Positions 36,101-50,000 of a stretch of DNA of 64,000 nt are shown one piece after another. Source of the stretch: Punica granatum (Eukaryota; Streptophyta; Magnoliopsida; Myrtales; Lythraceae); assembly GCF_007655135.1 (NCBI RefSeq), contig NC_045128.1:25948811-26012810 (forward strand). Reading direction: 5' to 3'. The position numbers and the translations under genes were made by a program. The notes beneath the pieces were generated by a model that searched no databases, was not told where the DNA came from, and saw only the letters and a program-made list of their open reading frames with translations. The first letter of the stretch is position 1, and the number at the start of each line of letters is the position of its first letter.

Positions 36101-38505
36101 AAATCTCTGCTCACATGAAATCAGCAACAATCCCCTCCCTCTATGTCTCTTTGTCCGGGTCTTCATCTTTCAATTATTCATTCATTTGTTTGGCCATTAA
36201 ATATTTTCGTAATTTTCCATGAAAATAATTAAGCACCGAAGAACTTTTGGTTCAGCTAGGTGGTATTTTATAGAACCCTTCACCAAATAAAAAATTGGAA
36301 TCCCTAAAATGAGAATAAAAATATTAGGAGAACGAAAAATAAGAACAAAATGTAGTTTGAAATAAAAAAAAATAAAATATGTGAAAATATATATTTAGAA
36401 TAATTAATTTCCCAGGACAACAAGCAAAAAAATGCAATGCAAATAATCTTTTAATATATATATATATATATATATGCATATATGGAATTTTCTAAAATAT
36501 ATATATTGTCACCATAATGTTAATGGGTAAGATATCATAAATGGATTTTAAACTGGTAGCTACAATTCGTCACTTTTTTTTCTACAAATTAACTTGCATG
36601 TCTTTAAAAAGAAACTACTTTCATAGATTATTGAGGAAAAACACTATATTTTTCATTTTTTTATCAATTTAAAATGTGTATTCTTTTATGTTAAATTAAT
36701 TAATACACATAGTCATCATGATAAGTTTTGTACATTAATTTCATCATTGTGTTGTGTTAAGGGCATCGACCAAAATCAAATTCTTTGTTGATATATTTTC
36801 TCCCATATTTCAACATGATTTCCTTTATTTGGATTCTTATCTGGCAATTTCTCCGGCATAACTCTTTCATAATAACTCACTATTATTTGTTACTTAGTTT
36901 TATTTTATTAGTTTTATTCATTTTTTTATGCATGTGCCGTTGTTAAATAAAAAAAATTAGCCACTATAGATTGTCCTAATGTTGACTCCAAGATATATCT
37001 AGACATCCATATATTCAATAGGATATATAATATGGCGGAATACAAGACTCTACATATAATTAATTCCATGTAATTTTTAAAGACTCAGCTCCAAATGCAT
37101 TAATTCTTTCAATTGGTTGAAACTTCTATTTTATTGCTCATATAATTGATTACTTTTATTATTTAATTAAAAATCTTCCAAAATATATTAAATTAAAATT
37201 AAATCTACACAAAAGTTAAATAATCTAAAATATTTTTAAAACTCAACATAAAACTAACCTTACTTTTTTATATATTTTAAGTTTATATATTAGATTGGCC
37301 AAAAAAAAAGTTTATATAATAGCGAAAATTAATCATCATGTATTCTACAATCTCAAATCCTCAGCTCTTCATTATTGCATTTTTCACATACTTGCACTTA
37401 GATTAAATCAACATCAATAATTATTAGAGAGGCCTTTAAATTAATAATCCACATACTCCAATGAATTTTCCTTACCTTTTGTTTCTAATATTTTTTTGGT
37501 CTACATTGAAATTGCCCGGTGTGATTAGAGTGGAGCTTCTTTCATATTCCATGTTTTCTCCTTCTCACCTGCAGACATCATGTTGAACAAAACATTTTAA
37601 AATTTTATTTCGATAGAGCTAACTCAATATTATGAATCTAATATTCTTTTCATATGATTTAGATTAAGTCATGCAAATAGAAAACCTTGGACGTTGTTTA
37701 AAAGCATACCATCTACATAAAGTAATTGATAATTTCAAAATTTAGGTAACAAGTTGCATAATATATAATATATAAAAGTATGATAAGTTTCTTCAATTTT
37801 TAATATTTCAAAAATGCCATTATGCACTCGTGACTTTTCTTTGCACATTTTCGGCTCGTAACTTTTGGTCGCAAATTTTTAGTATATATATATATATACA
37901 TGATTTTTCTATTTATTTATCATTTTTGACATTTTATTGTCTCGCATCTCTGTCACTCGAGTTAACCTTCATCATAAGTATGTTTATTTTATTACTATTT
38001 CATAACGATTTATGGTTTCATAATTTTTGTGTTTAATGTTTATTGTCCTACTTGTTTTCTCAACACTATGAGTCACATAGTTGTTCTCAAAACTTCATGT
38101 TTTCTCAATTTTTATTTCAAAGGATATATGTATCATTCATAAATTTCTACTTTTCTTTTCATGCTTTTTACTTGCACACTTTTAGTGTGCTTTTGTTAAT
38201 ATGACTTTTTTCTTACATTCTTTCGATTTTCTATTCATTTCTCATTCTCAACATTCGTTGCTTTACATGTTCTATCATATATTGCCTCCGTGGAGTTAAA
38301 TTTTGTACATCTCTTCTAAAATACGATCATTCTCAAAGTGTTTCTTCAACTTTTCTTTTGTCTTTTTGTGATTGGTAGAATAATAATATTATTATTTTAC
38401 CATTAACTTAAATAATACGAATGCTACTGACATCACATCATTTCATATCATGGCATCATTTCATTCGTTTCAATAGATAAACTAACTTATATGAATTCTT
38501 TCTCA

Positions 38506-38995
38506 TGACCGTTGGATTTCAATGCATTCTTTTATACATTTTCACTATAAAAAATACCTGCCATATTGTTTCTGATAATGATTCACTCTGACGAATACAT
38601 CAAATATAAAATAACTTCTCATTCAGCACTCTTGGTTCCTCTCTCTCTTCTTTCTTATTTACGTTTGTATATTTTCCATTTTCTCTTTTGATTTTTAATT
38701 ACTTCTCTATTTAATTATAATTATTCTTTGACTTTGCTGATCGTTGGAAAAAAATTCCCGCATTCTCTTTCTTCTACCACAATCTTTTTTTTATTCAAAT
38801 TTCAAAAAACCAACTTAAACCTATTATTTCTCATAACCTTTCAATTTCAAAGCACTTTTACATAGTTTTTACTATAAAAACTACCTAACTTGTTTTTTTC
38901 CCCATAATTATTCACTTTAGCGAATATATCAAATAGAAAATAATTTCTCCATTAAATGCTTACGGTTCCTTTATTCCCTTTCCTATTTACGTTTG
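38506..38995. repeat. diverged direct repeat, two copies of ~165 bp
   Basis: 38506-38669 and 38830-38995 share an ordered set of words: ttcaa.gcattttacat, actataaaaa.tacc, attcact.tga/gcgaatat atcaaata, and cttatttacgtttgtat. Unit identity looks moderate; borders are approximate. Confidence 0.5.
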
Positions 38996-40315
38996 TATCG
39001 ATTGATTTTCAAAATTTATATTGAGAATTTAGAAAAATTATTTTATAGATAGATATTTACTAACGAGTTACTGATATATATCTTGCGATTAATTTCTTTC
39101 AAAAATACTGAAAAAAATTCAAGCAAATCATTGACAAATTTTTCAAAATTTAGGATTTATTTATCTAAAAATATCGCCGTACAATACATTTTTTTTTTCA
39201 CGTTACAACACAACTTCAAATCATTTCCTTATGCAACACGAAATTTTTTTTCACCGCAAAACATGTCGTCCATATTCCATAAAAAATGGCAGGAGTGGAC
39301 GGAATGCTTATGTGACAACTTTTTTGGGGGTAATTTTGCAACAAATAAGAACTTAGAGGCAAAAACAAAGAAAATAAAATTTTAAAAAATATCGTTGGCT
39401 ATTGGAAGAGGCGATGGGGGCAGCCTCGTCGACCACCCATCCCTCGATCATGGTCGTCGGCCGGCTTAGACCATGCCGGTGACCCTGATCGGAGACTGGG
39501 CGACTGGTGTCTCAGTCCAAACGGTATTTTCTTCTTTTTTTAATTTTTTTTATTTTCTTTGTTTTGCCCTTAAATTGTTATTTGTTGCAACACTACCCAA
39601 ACATACTGCCACGTCAACATTCCCGCCATTTTCTTGATAGAATATTGATGGCATGCTATGCAATAATTTTTTAAAACATTTTGTTTTGCAAAAAGAAATT
39701 ATTTGAATTTATACTGCAATAAGAAAAAAAATAAAAAGGCTGCTTTACGGCGATATTTTCCCTTTAAAAAATTATTTAAGATATTATGTCATCGATAATT
39801 TGTTTTCAAATTTTTATGGGATTCCATGAATATAAAAGTACTCATTTCAGATAATAAAAAGAAATAAACAGAAGAAGAGTTTTCAAAGAAAAGAGATACC
39901 GCATCATTAATTTCTTATTTATTTTATTGTATTTTCTCCGATCTCGAGTTTCTTTTTTCTCTCCCTATTCTTATTCATTTTTTTCCCTTCGGTCGATGAA
40001 GATTGGCTCTCGTCTATCCACTGCACTGTAGTGCTTGCGACCACCGCACTGTAGTGCCTGCGACCACCGCCTGTTAACAATGTTGTATAAGTATAGAGTC
40101 CTCATGCAATTAATGTCCTCTCTTCACAAGCTCTAGGTGCATTTCATTCTTGCTCCTCAAGGATACGTGTATAACAAGGGAGAGATGAGTTGCTTCTAAT
40201 ATAAATCTAATATCGATTATCAAGACAACTTAATATTTATAAGTTTACTGCTAAATTAAATTTACTCTTGTGGCTTATGTAGAATCTAAAGTGTATTTTT
40301 TTTTATTATTTTTAA

Positions 40316-40712
40316 GGGTAAATTACATTGGTAGTCCAAAAAGTTTTAATAATATATCAAGTTGGTCCAAAAAGTTTTTTTTGCTACTTGATCGTATAAA
40401 ATGTTTCAAAGTTGTAACATGATAGTACAAACCGTCATTTCGCCATTGACACCGTCAAGCCGACGCTGATGGTGCAAAACCGATTTTTGTGAGACGTTAC
40501 ATGATGGTGCAAAATATTTTGAAGTTGTAACTTAATAGTACAAAATGTTTTACGTAAGTTACATTATGGTATAAAATTCACAGTTTTGTAAAAGACGGCT
40601 TGACGGCGTCAATGGCGAGCTGACAGTTTGTACTATCATGTTACATTTTTGAAACATTTTGTACCATCAAGTAGCAAAAAAAACTTTTTGGACCACCAGT
40701 GTAATTAACCCC
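40316..40712. mobile_element. 397 bp terminal-inverted-repeat element
   Basis: It starts GGGTAAATTACATTGGTAGT and ends with the inverse-like accaccagtgtaattaaccc. The inverted arms extend about 130 bp (caaaaagttttttttgctac against gtagcaaaaaaaactttttg). The flanks are T-rich and a clean target duplication is not visible. Its centre repeats the theme 'ttacatgatggtgcaaaat'. Non-coding; MULE-like or other MITE. Confidence 0.65.
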
Positions 40713-42775
40713 ATTTTTTATTAAGTATAAATTATGTTGTATAATTTGAATAACTAAAATAAATCTATATATACATAAAATCAGATCCAATCAACTTCCT
40801 TTCAATTTTTTTTCTTTAAAATTGAAACTCGGCTCTTAAGGTATTTAACTTTTGGAATTTTTTGATCGATTTGCGTCGAGTTTTTCTAAATTTTCAATTT
40901 ATGGGTGTCATTGAAAGACTTTTTGTGAAAATTATATTTCTATTAATTATTTCACAAACTTTTATTGAAAAATTAAATTCACTTCTTTATTTTTTTGAAT
41001 ATTCTATTGAATTGAAAGATCAAGTCAGAAAATATATTAATTGGAATTATCTTCTTGATATTAATTATTTTTAAATCCATTAATTTCATTTTTATTGAAA
41101 TAATTTCTTTTATTTTAATTGTACTTGTCAAATTTTTATTATTCATATGCTAGATTCTGCACCAGCGCTACGTGCAATGTCAAAAAAAAAAAAGAAACGT
41201 TGCCTCTATATTTTCATCATTATATACCATTTGTAATTCTACATAATTGTGCTATTATTAAAAACTTAAAAAATTGTGATGAAAATTGAAAAAAATAGTC
41301 TTTTTTGTGAAAGAAAAGAAAAATAACTTAGGCTAAGATAGAGATAGAGTGGCGGTTGAAGAGGAATAACTAAAAATTAGATTAGAAGATGACCACGCGT
41401 GAGTTGATGGTGGAGTTATGAAATTTGAGCAGTTTTATTTTTATATTCCATTCAGTTTTACTTTTCTTCAATAGAGTAAAAGATAGTGTGGTTAATTTCG
41501 TAAAATTGTATAAGAATTAATACATGTACTTAGATATTGTCATTTATTTGTATGCTAATTTGTTATATACTTTTTCATGTTACAATATGTAAATACTATT
41601 ATCAATATATACATATATATGCATTGAAATTAATATTATTTAATTATTTTATTAAACCAAAAGAAACTTTTGTGTGAATATTATTAGTTAATTTCAATAA
41701 CTTTTATTTTTAAATTTAATTTTCAAATACCAATATGATTCACTTGGTATATTTTCATGTGCCATGTCTGCAATGTTAGTGTCATGTTAGAAAAATCGAT
41801 TAAAATTAGTAGGAAAGTGACGGCGTGCTAGACATGATAGGAAGCTGATAATTTGTAATTTTTCATGCAATAAAGAAGTTCGTGCTAAAAATAATAAAGG
41901 CCAATTTTTTGGGTCATCAACCCATATAGATATTACTAATTATTTTTATTTTATTTATTTATAAATTAAAGTAAGAAGATTTCTAACTAGAAATAATCAC
42001 GAATCCATTCAAAAATAGATACTATTACTTTATTTATAATTTAAATATTTTCTAAAAGAGTTTTCTTAATTTTGAATTCAAGAACATCTTATGACCCATC
42101 AATATCTGTATCTTTTTACAAGCATATATTATGTTGTTTCAGCATTATGTATTTTAACCTTAAAAAAAATTTCATACACAACGCACGTGTAAATTCACTA
42201 GTATATGAAAATAACTCTTTGATAATAATTAATCCTCGCGCACTGCTGGTGTGACTAGCTAGTTTAAGTTTGATTTTATAAATAAAACTATTAAAAAAAA
42301 GAAATATACCCTAGTAGGTCTGAAGGTAATATTGGCATTTTAAAATTGCGACAATCCTGCCTTAAGCCCCTTATCACCTTCATTGATTAGTTCAATTCTA
42401 GAATAGTCATCATACCATGCCATTTGTATGTGATGATATAAGTACGAGACTTTAAAAATTAAAAGTTTTCTCGACAATTTACAAAAACATTTCGAAATAG
42501 GAGATGTTCTTTCATATACTAAATATCCCATATAAGTAAAAGTCATAAAAATTCATTTGACACATGAGGCATAGGATGTGTGAGAGCTGTTCGAATCTCC
42601 TCCATGCAGAATTAGTGGATTCTGGAGCCATCAAGTTAGGTTCTACCAAACAGGATGCTGCCCAGACGTTGGTCCCCTCTATCTTTCTATTTGTTTTAAG
42701 CTTTTCCATATCTTCTAATTCCTACACGACATCTCTTTTCGTATACAACCATCCATATTACGTGTTGTTTTACTT

Positions 42776-42806
<31 letters not shown>

Positions 42807-43383
42807 GTATATGTTAATAAGTTATTCGCACTTCCATTAGGGTAAAGTATTATGGACTGAACCGAAAGAAGGAGTAGAAGGGATGAAGAAGTACCGGAGA
42901 GGGAGATGATGAGAAGAAGAGGAGGAAGAGAGCTCAGAGAAGGAAGTTCTGTATACTCTTACGCATAAAATCTTGCATTAGTGGTCCTTTATATTGGATT
43001 CGTAACTAACTAAGAGAAATTAAAAGAACACCATTTAGATATTAGCTTCCCATTAATTCCCCAATACTTTCTGTTTATTACAATATGACCCTTCTTCAAT
43101 TTAATCCATGATATAAAGTAAGTGTTTTTTCGTGATTGTGAATTTCAAATTTATAATTACTACTATATATAGCTCATAATATTTGGCTACGACATGGGGC
43201 TCTGTCGCTCTAGAGACTGATTCAGCTGCGGTTCATAAAGTAACCAGCAGCGACAACATTCCTTGGAGAACCAAACGATCCATTTCGAAAGCCCAATAAT
43301 AATATTTCCCCGGCCTGCCTAAGTTCCTCTAAAGGCCCATTTGGCCCATTTTCTTCTCCCTCCCAAAACCCTGTTCTCTACAT

Positions 43384-43913
43384 CTTCTCGCCTGTCCAAA
43401 CATGTCCTTAAACCCTGACCTGAACGCTCTCCTCTTCTTCTCACAGACCCCTATTCCTCTTCAACTGCTACTGCTACACTTTTTGCCGCCCCGGCGTCAT
43501 TGCTCAGCTGCAGCGGAAGAGGTCACGGCTTCCATTCGACGGTTTTGCGAGGTTTTTAGGTATTTTATGGCGTTTAGCGAATGAATGCATTGATTTGCAA
43601 GATTAATTTTGCCCGTGCTGATGCAATTCAGGAGAAGAAGTTTCAATTTTTATTTGGAAATGAGCCAAACTTTGATCATACATATTGGTTGTTGGAGATA
43701 GGAAGTTAGATAGGTAATTATAAGGAGTTTGAACGGTTGCCCACCATGTCTGGGTGTCGCTTGAGCTTTGGGCAGACTCTGATGGCTGAGCTTCTGCAGT
43801 GCCGTTGCTGTTTCCTTTGGAAATTTCTCTTAATTGATTGTTTGAAGGGTTCTGATACTCTATTTTCTTTCCGGGTTGCAGGCAAAGGTTTTTAATTTTG
43901 TAGTCTTCAAACA
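43384..43913 (+). other. THAL: THALLO 5' leader with probable intron
   Basis: A promoter and leader region with CT-rich text near 43350-43450. An upstream ATG at 43402 opens 60 codons. A leader intron could run from the GT at 43560 to the AG before 43882 (ccgggttgcag) or to the earlier AG at 43631. The choice cannot be settled from sequence. Confidence 0.35.
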
Positions 43914-46900
43914 ATGGGTAAGAGAGGTAGAAGTGCGAAGAAGGATGACAGAAAAAGTAAAAGAAGAGCTCGTGCTGAAGATGTCGATCCAGAGGACATG
44001 GATGATGAAATAGATGCCTGTAAGTTTTCCCTACTCAGTTCGATGAAATACATATTATGGTTGGCACGACCACTTCTTGCTGTTACCTTCGGCCATCAGT
44101 TATTTACTATCTTTTCACGTATTTATGAATCCTTCGCGTTGGCAGTTCACAAACAGAGAGATGTTGTTCCACTGAACATACATGGTGATGCTGGGGATTC
44201 AGATGATGATAAGGAGGAACCGGTTTTTGATTTCGAGGTACCTATGTCTCTCTATTTGTTCAAATTTTAATATAGCTTTGTAATAGGAAGATATAGCGTG
44301 TAGTGGGTAGTATAGACTTATAATTGTACTTGATTAGTGGACTATAATTTCTAATTATCCAAATATGTGACTAACTCTCGATTACTGTACTGTGAAGATG
44401 GAGAATGTTCAGTTAGATGGAAATTATGGATGAGATTACTATCTGGGGGTGTAGTTTAGATTTGTAATTTGCAATTGAGTATTGATGCCGGCATATTCCA
44501 GTAATGCACAGAGGTAATTGCTAGGATGATGATCGATTAGTGGATATATAGGGATGAGATGATTGCCTCGGGCATACATGGGGGAGTCCTTATGAAGAAT
44601 CCCCTTTTGCTTTCTCTATGTTGTTTCAAAACTAAAACACAAAATTGTTTGTCAGCTGTTTTCTTTACCACTCCATTCTCAGGATTACTTTATTATATTA
44701 AAAAAAAAGTCTTACTTATTTCAGCTTGTGTCACTCTAATTTGGAAGAATGAATGTCAGGATGTTGACATTGTAATTCTGTTTTGAAAGTAGAATGTGTA
44801 TTCTTTGAAACTGACGATCTTATATGTGCAATTTTATGACTATTATATTTGGGATATCCTCATTGTCTGGAGACATGTATTTAGAAGAAAAGTAAAACTA
44901 TTATTAGGCGCTTGAAAATTGCTGTTGTATGGAGTTTTGATAGAAACACGTGACCTTTATTACGTGAGTAGGTTATTTGTTATTTTTGATATACTGAGTC
45001 ACCTTATCAAATTTTCGAGCAAAATAAATAAAAAAGGTCTCCTAATTAAATCACGAAGCAACTTTGTAATGAACGAGCTAGTTGGGCTTTAAGCAGGTGG
45101 CTTAATTTTTTTCTTTTTTTTGCTTGCAACTGGTCACCTTACTATTCAACTAGTCATCTACCTATTCTTAGTATATGCATCACTTTAATGTTGATCTCTG
45201 TAGAATGAAAATAAGGAAATCAAATCCTGGGGGCATTTGCAATGTTTCTGATCTTGCAGAATTAGGGGATCTTGTAACTTTCTCTTATAAAAGTGCTAAT
45301 GTACGATTGGCAGTACTCTTCATCTAATCCATGTAATATTTTAAAATTGTTTTTGGCATTCTTAGGATGCTGATGACGAAGATAATGATGAGGACAATGA
45401 GATGGATGATGATGACTCACAGCTCACTGGCCTTGCAGCGAAAAGTAAGTTCTTGAATTATGGTTGTTTTCCCTGGCAATGTCTTCTTATTTAAATTATG
45501 ACTGGGGTGTATGATTTGCTTTTTGATGGTGTCATACCTTCTTGTTTCACATATTTGTCCTTATTTTCTGCTTTGGCCACTTTATTTTTCCACCTGTGGG
45601 TACTTGTCTAAGGGTCCATGCAGTAATTTTTCTCAATTGTTTTCAAAGTTTTGTTAGTATCTAGTTAGTGGTCTTCTCTTTCTAGGAAATGATTCAGATA
45701 TTACGGAAAATGGAATAATAGAGGAATCTGATTCAATTGGCCCCCGGTAATACTTTATTCTTTTTGCATAAATCCTTGAAAAGTAGCAGCTCCTATGTAG
45801 ATGTGTTTCAGAGCACTCTGGTGGAGCTTTTAGGTACTTGGGGTATATTGGATTCTTCAGGCTTTCCTGTTAATCCTTATGCAGTGCACACCGACTTTGA
45901 GCTTGTACATATTGGCTATTAGTGACATTGAAAATAAAATTTAGCTCCTGTTAATAAAGTATGTTAGATTCTGCATATTGTATACCTTCAAAATTCTTGC
46001 CTTCATGCTAGCTTGATGTTTCTGGAGATTACCTTGTGCAACTCTTTTTTTTTTTTTTCAATCGTGAAGTTGAACTTTCAGTTACAGATTCATTTCATAT
46101 AATCTTTAGTTGCAAGGCAGCAGAGATATCTAAGGGAAAAGATGGGTGGAGCTGAGGATGAAATGGATGAGGAGGAGGAGGAAAAAGAGAAAGACAATGC
46201 TGTTTGGGGGAGAAGCAAGAGACAATATTATAACGCTGATGAGGTGAGAATTTAATAGCAGTTCTGTCTAAGGTGCTCCCTTTTCCTATAAGAATATTTT
46301 TCTCTCAATGTGGCCTAGCGATAACATAATGTATTGTATTAACATATCATTGCTAATATGAATCCTCTGCACATATTTATTTCATCTTTTGACTTTATAT
46401 GAAATGTGTTTTATTGACTCTGAACTTTTACCATATTTGATTTTGTATTGAAGGCAACGTCAAGCGATGAGGAACTTCTTGTAGAGGAAGAAGCGGAAGT
46501 GTTGCGGATGCAGAGGGAGAAAGCAAAATCTTTGTCAATGGAGGACTTTGGCCTAGAAGATATTAGCGAAGAGGAGAGTGACAAAGAACCAACATTAGGG
46601 GTGAGTATTGCATTCGAATTTGTAACTAATAACCCTGCACTTGAAAGAAAGTAAAAAGTAATTTAACTTTTGCTACTATGAAATTGGGGTTACTGAAATG
46701 CTTGTGCCTGCAGGAAATAGCGATTAGAGGACAAGATAAAATCGATTCTGACATCAAGAAGGACATGGAAGATAATGGGGTTACAGATTTTGAGGAGGTC
46801 AAGAAAGATTTAAATGCCTTGTCGAAGGAAGAGCAAATGGATGTAGTATATAGGTGCTTGTTTTCTTTGGTCACACATCTAGCTTCATATTTGTGTTTTT

Positions 46901-46966
46901 CTTTTCTGCTGAAATTGGGGTGAGGAAACAAGTGCATTATTATTTGAATTAAATGGAGGAGAAAAA

Positions 46967-47001
<35 letters not shown>

Positions 47002-50000
47002 ACAAACAAAAGTAACTTCAAAGATTGACTTTATATTTCTGTTGGTCTCACCTTGTGGTACTCAATAACTTGATACAGAAAGCTAATGAATTTTAGCTCA
47101 ATGAATTTCTGCTTATTGTTAGCTTCTTGTAAATGTAATGAAATCAGTTATATTGAGCATATGCCCTATCTTCTAATGAGTATTTGGATTTGCTATCTTG
47201 GCTTTATTGATTTGCTGTTTCTTGACCAAGGAGTTATGATTCTGGTTGCTCGTCTTTCAATATTAGCAATCACTGATCTGCACGTGAAATGCAGTTCTCT
47301 TCCTTGCTTTATTTATTATCCTTCAAAATTTTAAGCTTTCTTCGTAAATATGTTCCCATTTACTTAAGTCTCAGTTTTTCCTTCCACTCAGTCACTATTT
47401 TTTGTGTTAGAGGTCTCAGGTCAGGCTTTCATGCTAGTCGATGCTTACTGGCTTTTGGTTTTGTCCAGTTCTGCCCCGGAATTGGTTGGTTTGCTGTTGG
47501 AGCTGTATACTGCAGTTGAGGAGCTTGAAGAAAGAGTGAATCCACTTATCAGCACGGTGCGAATATATTTATTTTAATTAGTTTCTCAAACAAAGGTGTT
47601 ACTGCCAACTGTATTCATGTTGGTTATCAGTATGCAAAGCACGCCAGTTGTAAGTTATTCATCGACCAAGATTACTGACCGATTGGCAAGTGGTTTTATC
47701 CTGTTTTTAATTTTTTTGTGGTGCTAGTTCTGGTATACATGTACTAGTTTAATTTCTCTGATGTTCCTTGATCATGGTTACTTCGTTTCTAGGATTTCAT
47801 ATCATTTTTTTATTTTCTCTTGATGATACTTTGGAATATTAGTCCATCCTTTGAGCAGTATTGTCTAATTCCCGGCTAAAAATTTATTTCAAAAAAGAAA
47901 AAAAAAGAAAGGATTAAGGCCATTTTAATCTATATTGTTCTTGCGGATGTCAATCCTTATTCCCTGTAGTCTGCAAGTGTAACGTGGTAATTTCCTTGTG
48001 CTTTCAATCTTGTGAAGGTAAAAGACGGAGGAAATGCATCAAAAGAAGGGGTCCGCTATTTGGAAGTGAAGCAAATTCTTTTGCTGTCTTATTGCCAAGC
48101 AATTACCTTCTATCTCCTTCTGAAGTCTGAAGGACAACCAGTTCGCGATCATCCTGTAATAGGCCGCCTTGTGGAGATCAAGAATTTGTTAGATAAGGTC
48201 TTCTTCTATCTGAAACAGTGATTTCTAGAATAAATGGACGAATCTTATATCATTAGGTTATGCTATAACAATTTGTAGAATGCATGGTATGCTGGATTGG
48301 AAATTAATTTTGATATAATTTGGTTTGAGCTGCTATGAGGTTACTTTACTAGGTTGAGCTAAGATGTGAACTATGTCTAGAATAATCTTAGGAATGTTAA
48401 TATGGTTTTACTGCACTGATGAAAAAGAAATGGTGGGCTATTACTTGGGGTCTAATTTCCAATATGATGGATAAGCGTTTGTGTGAGTGATCTGATGATT
48501 TTGTTGGTAGTTCTTGGTACTGAGTGTCTTAATTATGTTTAACTGTTATTCAAGTGAGTTCTCTTAGGCTTAGGGTTCTAAGGGACATGCTACAAATAGC
48601 AGTTTCAATAATGTATTTTCTTGGAAATCACTATCATAAATTGTTAAAATATTTGCCAGTCCTGGAATTAGCAAAGATCCTGTGGAAATGCACTTTCGTG
48701 AAGATGCTTTCTATCTAGGAGTAAGTGGTGGTTTTGAAGGATGTTTTTACAAACGTATCAGCTTCTGGTTGGAATATTTTACCTGAATATTCCGACAATT
48801 AGTTAGTCTCTAGTCTTCTTAAAGGATTATGTTCCTATCTGTCTTTTTGCATGATCCTAGTTATTGTGAAGACAGCAATTGATTTCCTCTTCAACTCATG
48901 TGTCAGATGAAGGAACTTGATGAAAATCTTCCATCCCAGCTCGAGGAGGTTCTTGTTGGAAACAAGGCTGATCAAACAGTGGCAACTTTAATGCAAGAGA
49001 AACTCGCAGTCACATCTGAAGCTTCACCCAGAGATTACAATACGCCTGCGGCCGTCAATGAATCGCAAGAAGTAGCGAATGTATGTTTTTGTTTAATTCT
49101 GTTGGCAATTGTTAAGTAAGTGGTGATGTTTCTTTCCATTGATCATTTCAATTACACGGGTACTGTTATGAAATTGCAGCATCTTGAGGTAGATTCTCTT
49201 GACGGTAAAAACCAAAGCGCCAAAGAGAAGCCTCAGGTAAGTTATGCTTGATATAATTTGGAAAATCATGCACTGCATAAAGGAACAATTCCTGAATGTA
49301 TGTTTTGATTAAAGCAGAATGGACAGTTCGGGGCACAAAGCATGAAGATGCTAAAGGTGAGGGCTGCTCTTGAGGAAAAGCTGAGGCAGAAGGGTATTTT
49401 GAGTTCTGCTGCTCCAAAAGGGGAGAAAAACAGAAAGCATTTGAAACCAGTCAATGGGTACTGTGCACTCCCACCTAAGCCTTCTCCCGTTGGAAAAAAA
49501 AAAAAGAATTATCTTCATGTATCTACATTTATGTTTTAATAGGATGCTTGAAACACGTGAGGATTTCGATGATAATGCTACTGGGAGTGACGGAACCAAG
49601 CATGGGTTGAGTAATGGGAATGCAAGTTTATCCGAGTCAAGCAAACTTTCCAGTCTCATTGTTGCGAAGCAGAATAAGACCAAGGTCTGGTTTTCACTGC
49701 TGAATTGTTTATCTTCTCCATAAGTTAACACACTTGTTATTGGACATGCTTTTCTTCTAATGTGTTATTATGTTCTTCAGACCTTTGTAAGGACTGCACG
49801 TTGCCAGAACTTCATCTAAAATACTTTAGTATCAGTATATTCTATCTGCATTCACATTGTTGCTTTCACTGTCTACTCCATGTCTATCAAATGTGTCCTC
49901 TGTTTACATGAATGTATGATAGAAAAAGAAGCTTCTGTGATTATTATTTTTCAATCTGCAAATATATGAATTTAACTGAGAAACACGTACCTGGTTCTTT

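Larger units (their letters stand above)
30370..43380. other. long AT-rich gene-poor region
   Basis: I find no supportable gene in 13 kb. It contains two adjoining MITEs at 32.7-33.2 kb, a diverged direct repeat at 38.5-39.0 kb, a TIR element at 40.3-40.7 kb, and (TA)n tracts near 36455-36477, 37880 and 42776-42800. Possible further elements lie near 31476-31800 and 34590-35840; the latter begins near acacacacgtgaaa and ends near gcgcaatgcgcgggtg. GC-richer patches without coding sense lie at 33.96-34.32 kb and 39.39-39.51 kb. A direct repeat of gcactgtagtgc.tgcgacc occurs at 40022-40072. Confidence 0.5.

Noticed and set aside
30370..43380. Small open frames (60-100 codons) in the AT-rich region
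   Set aside because: Composition is Phe/Ile/Asn/Leu-rich as expected from A/T-rich DNA, with no motifs and no consistent splice partners.
46626..47021. Minus-strand 131-codon frame with poly-proline
   Set aside because: The proline run is the complement of the (G)34 tract inside a THALLO intron.
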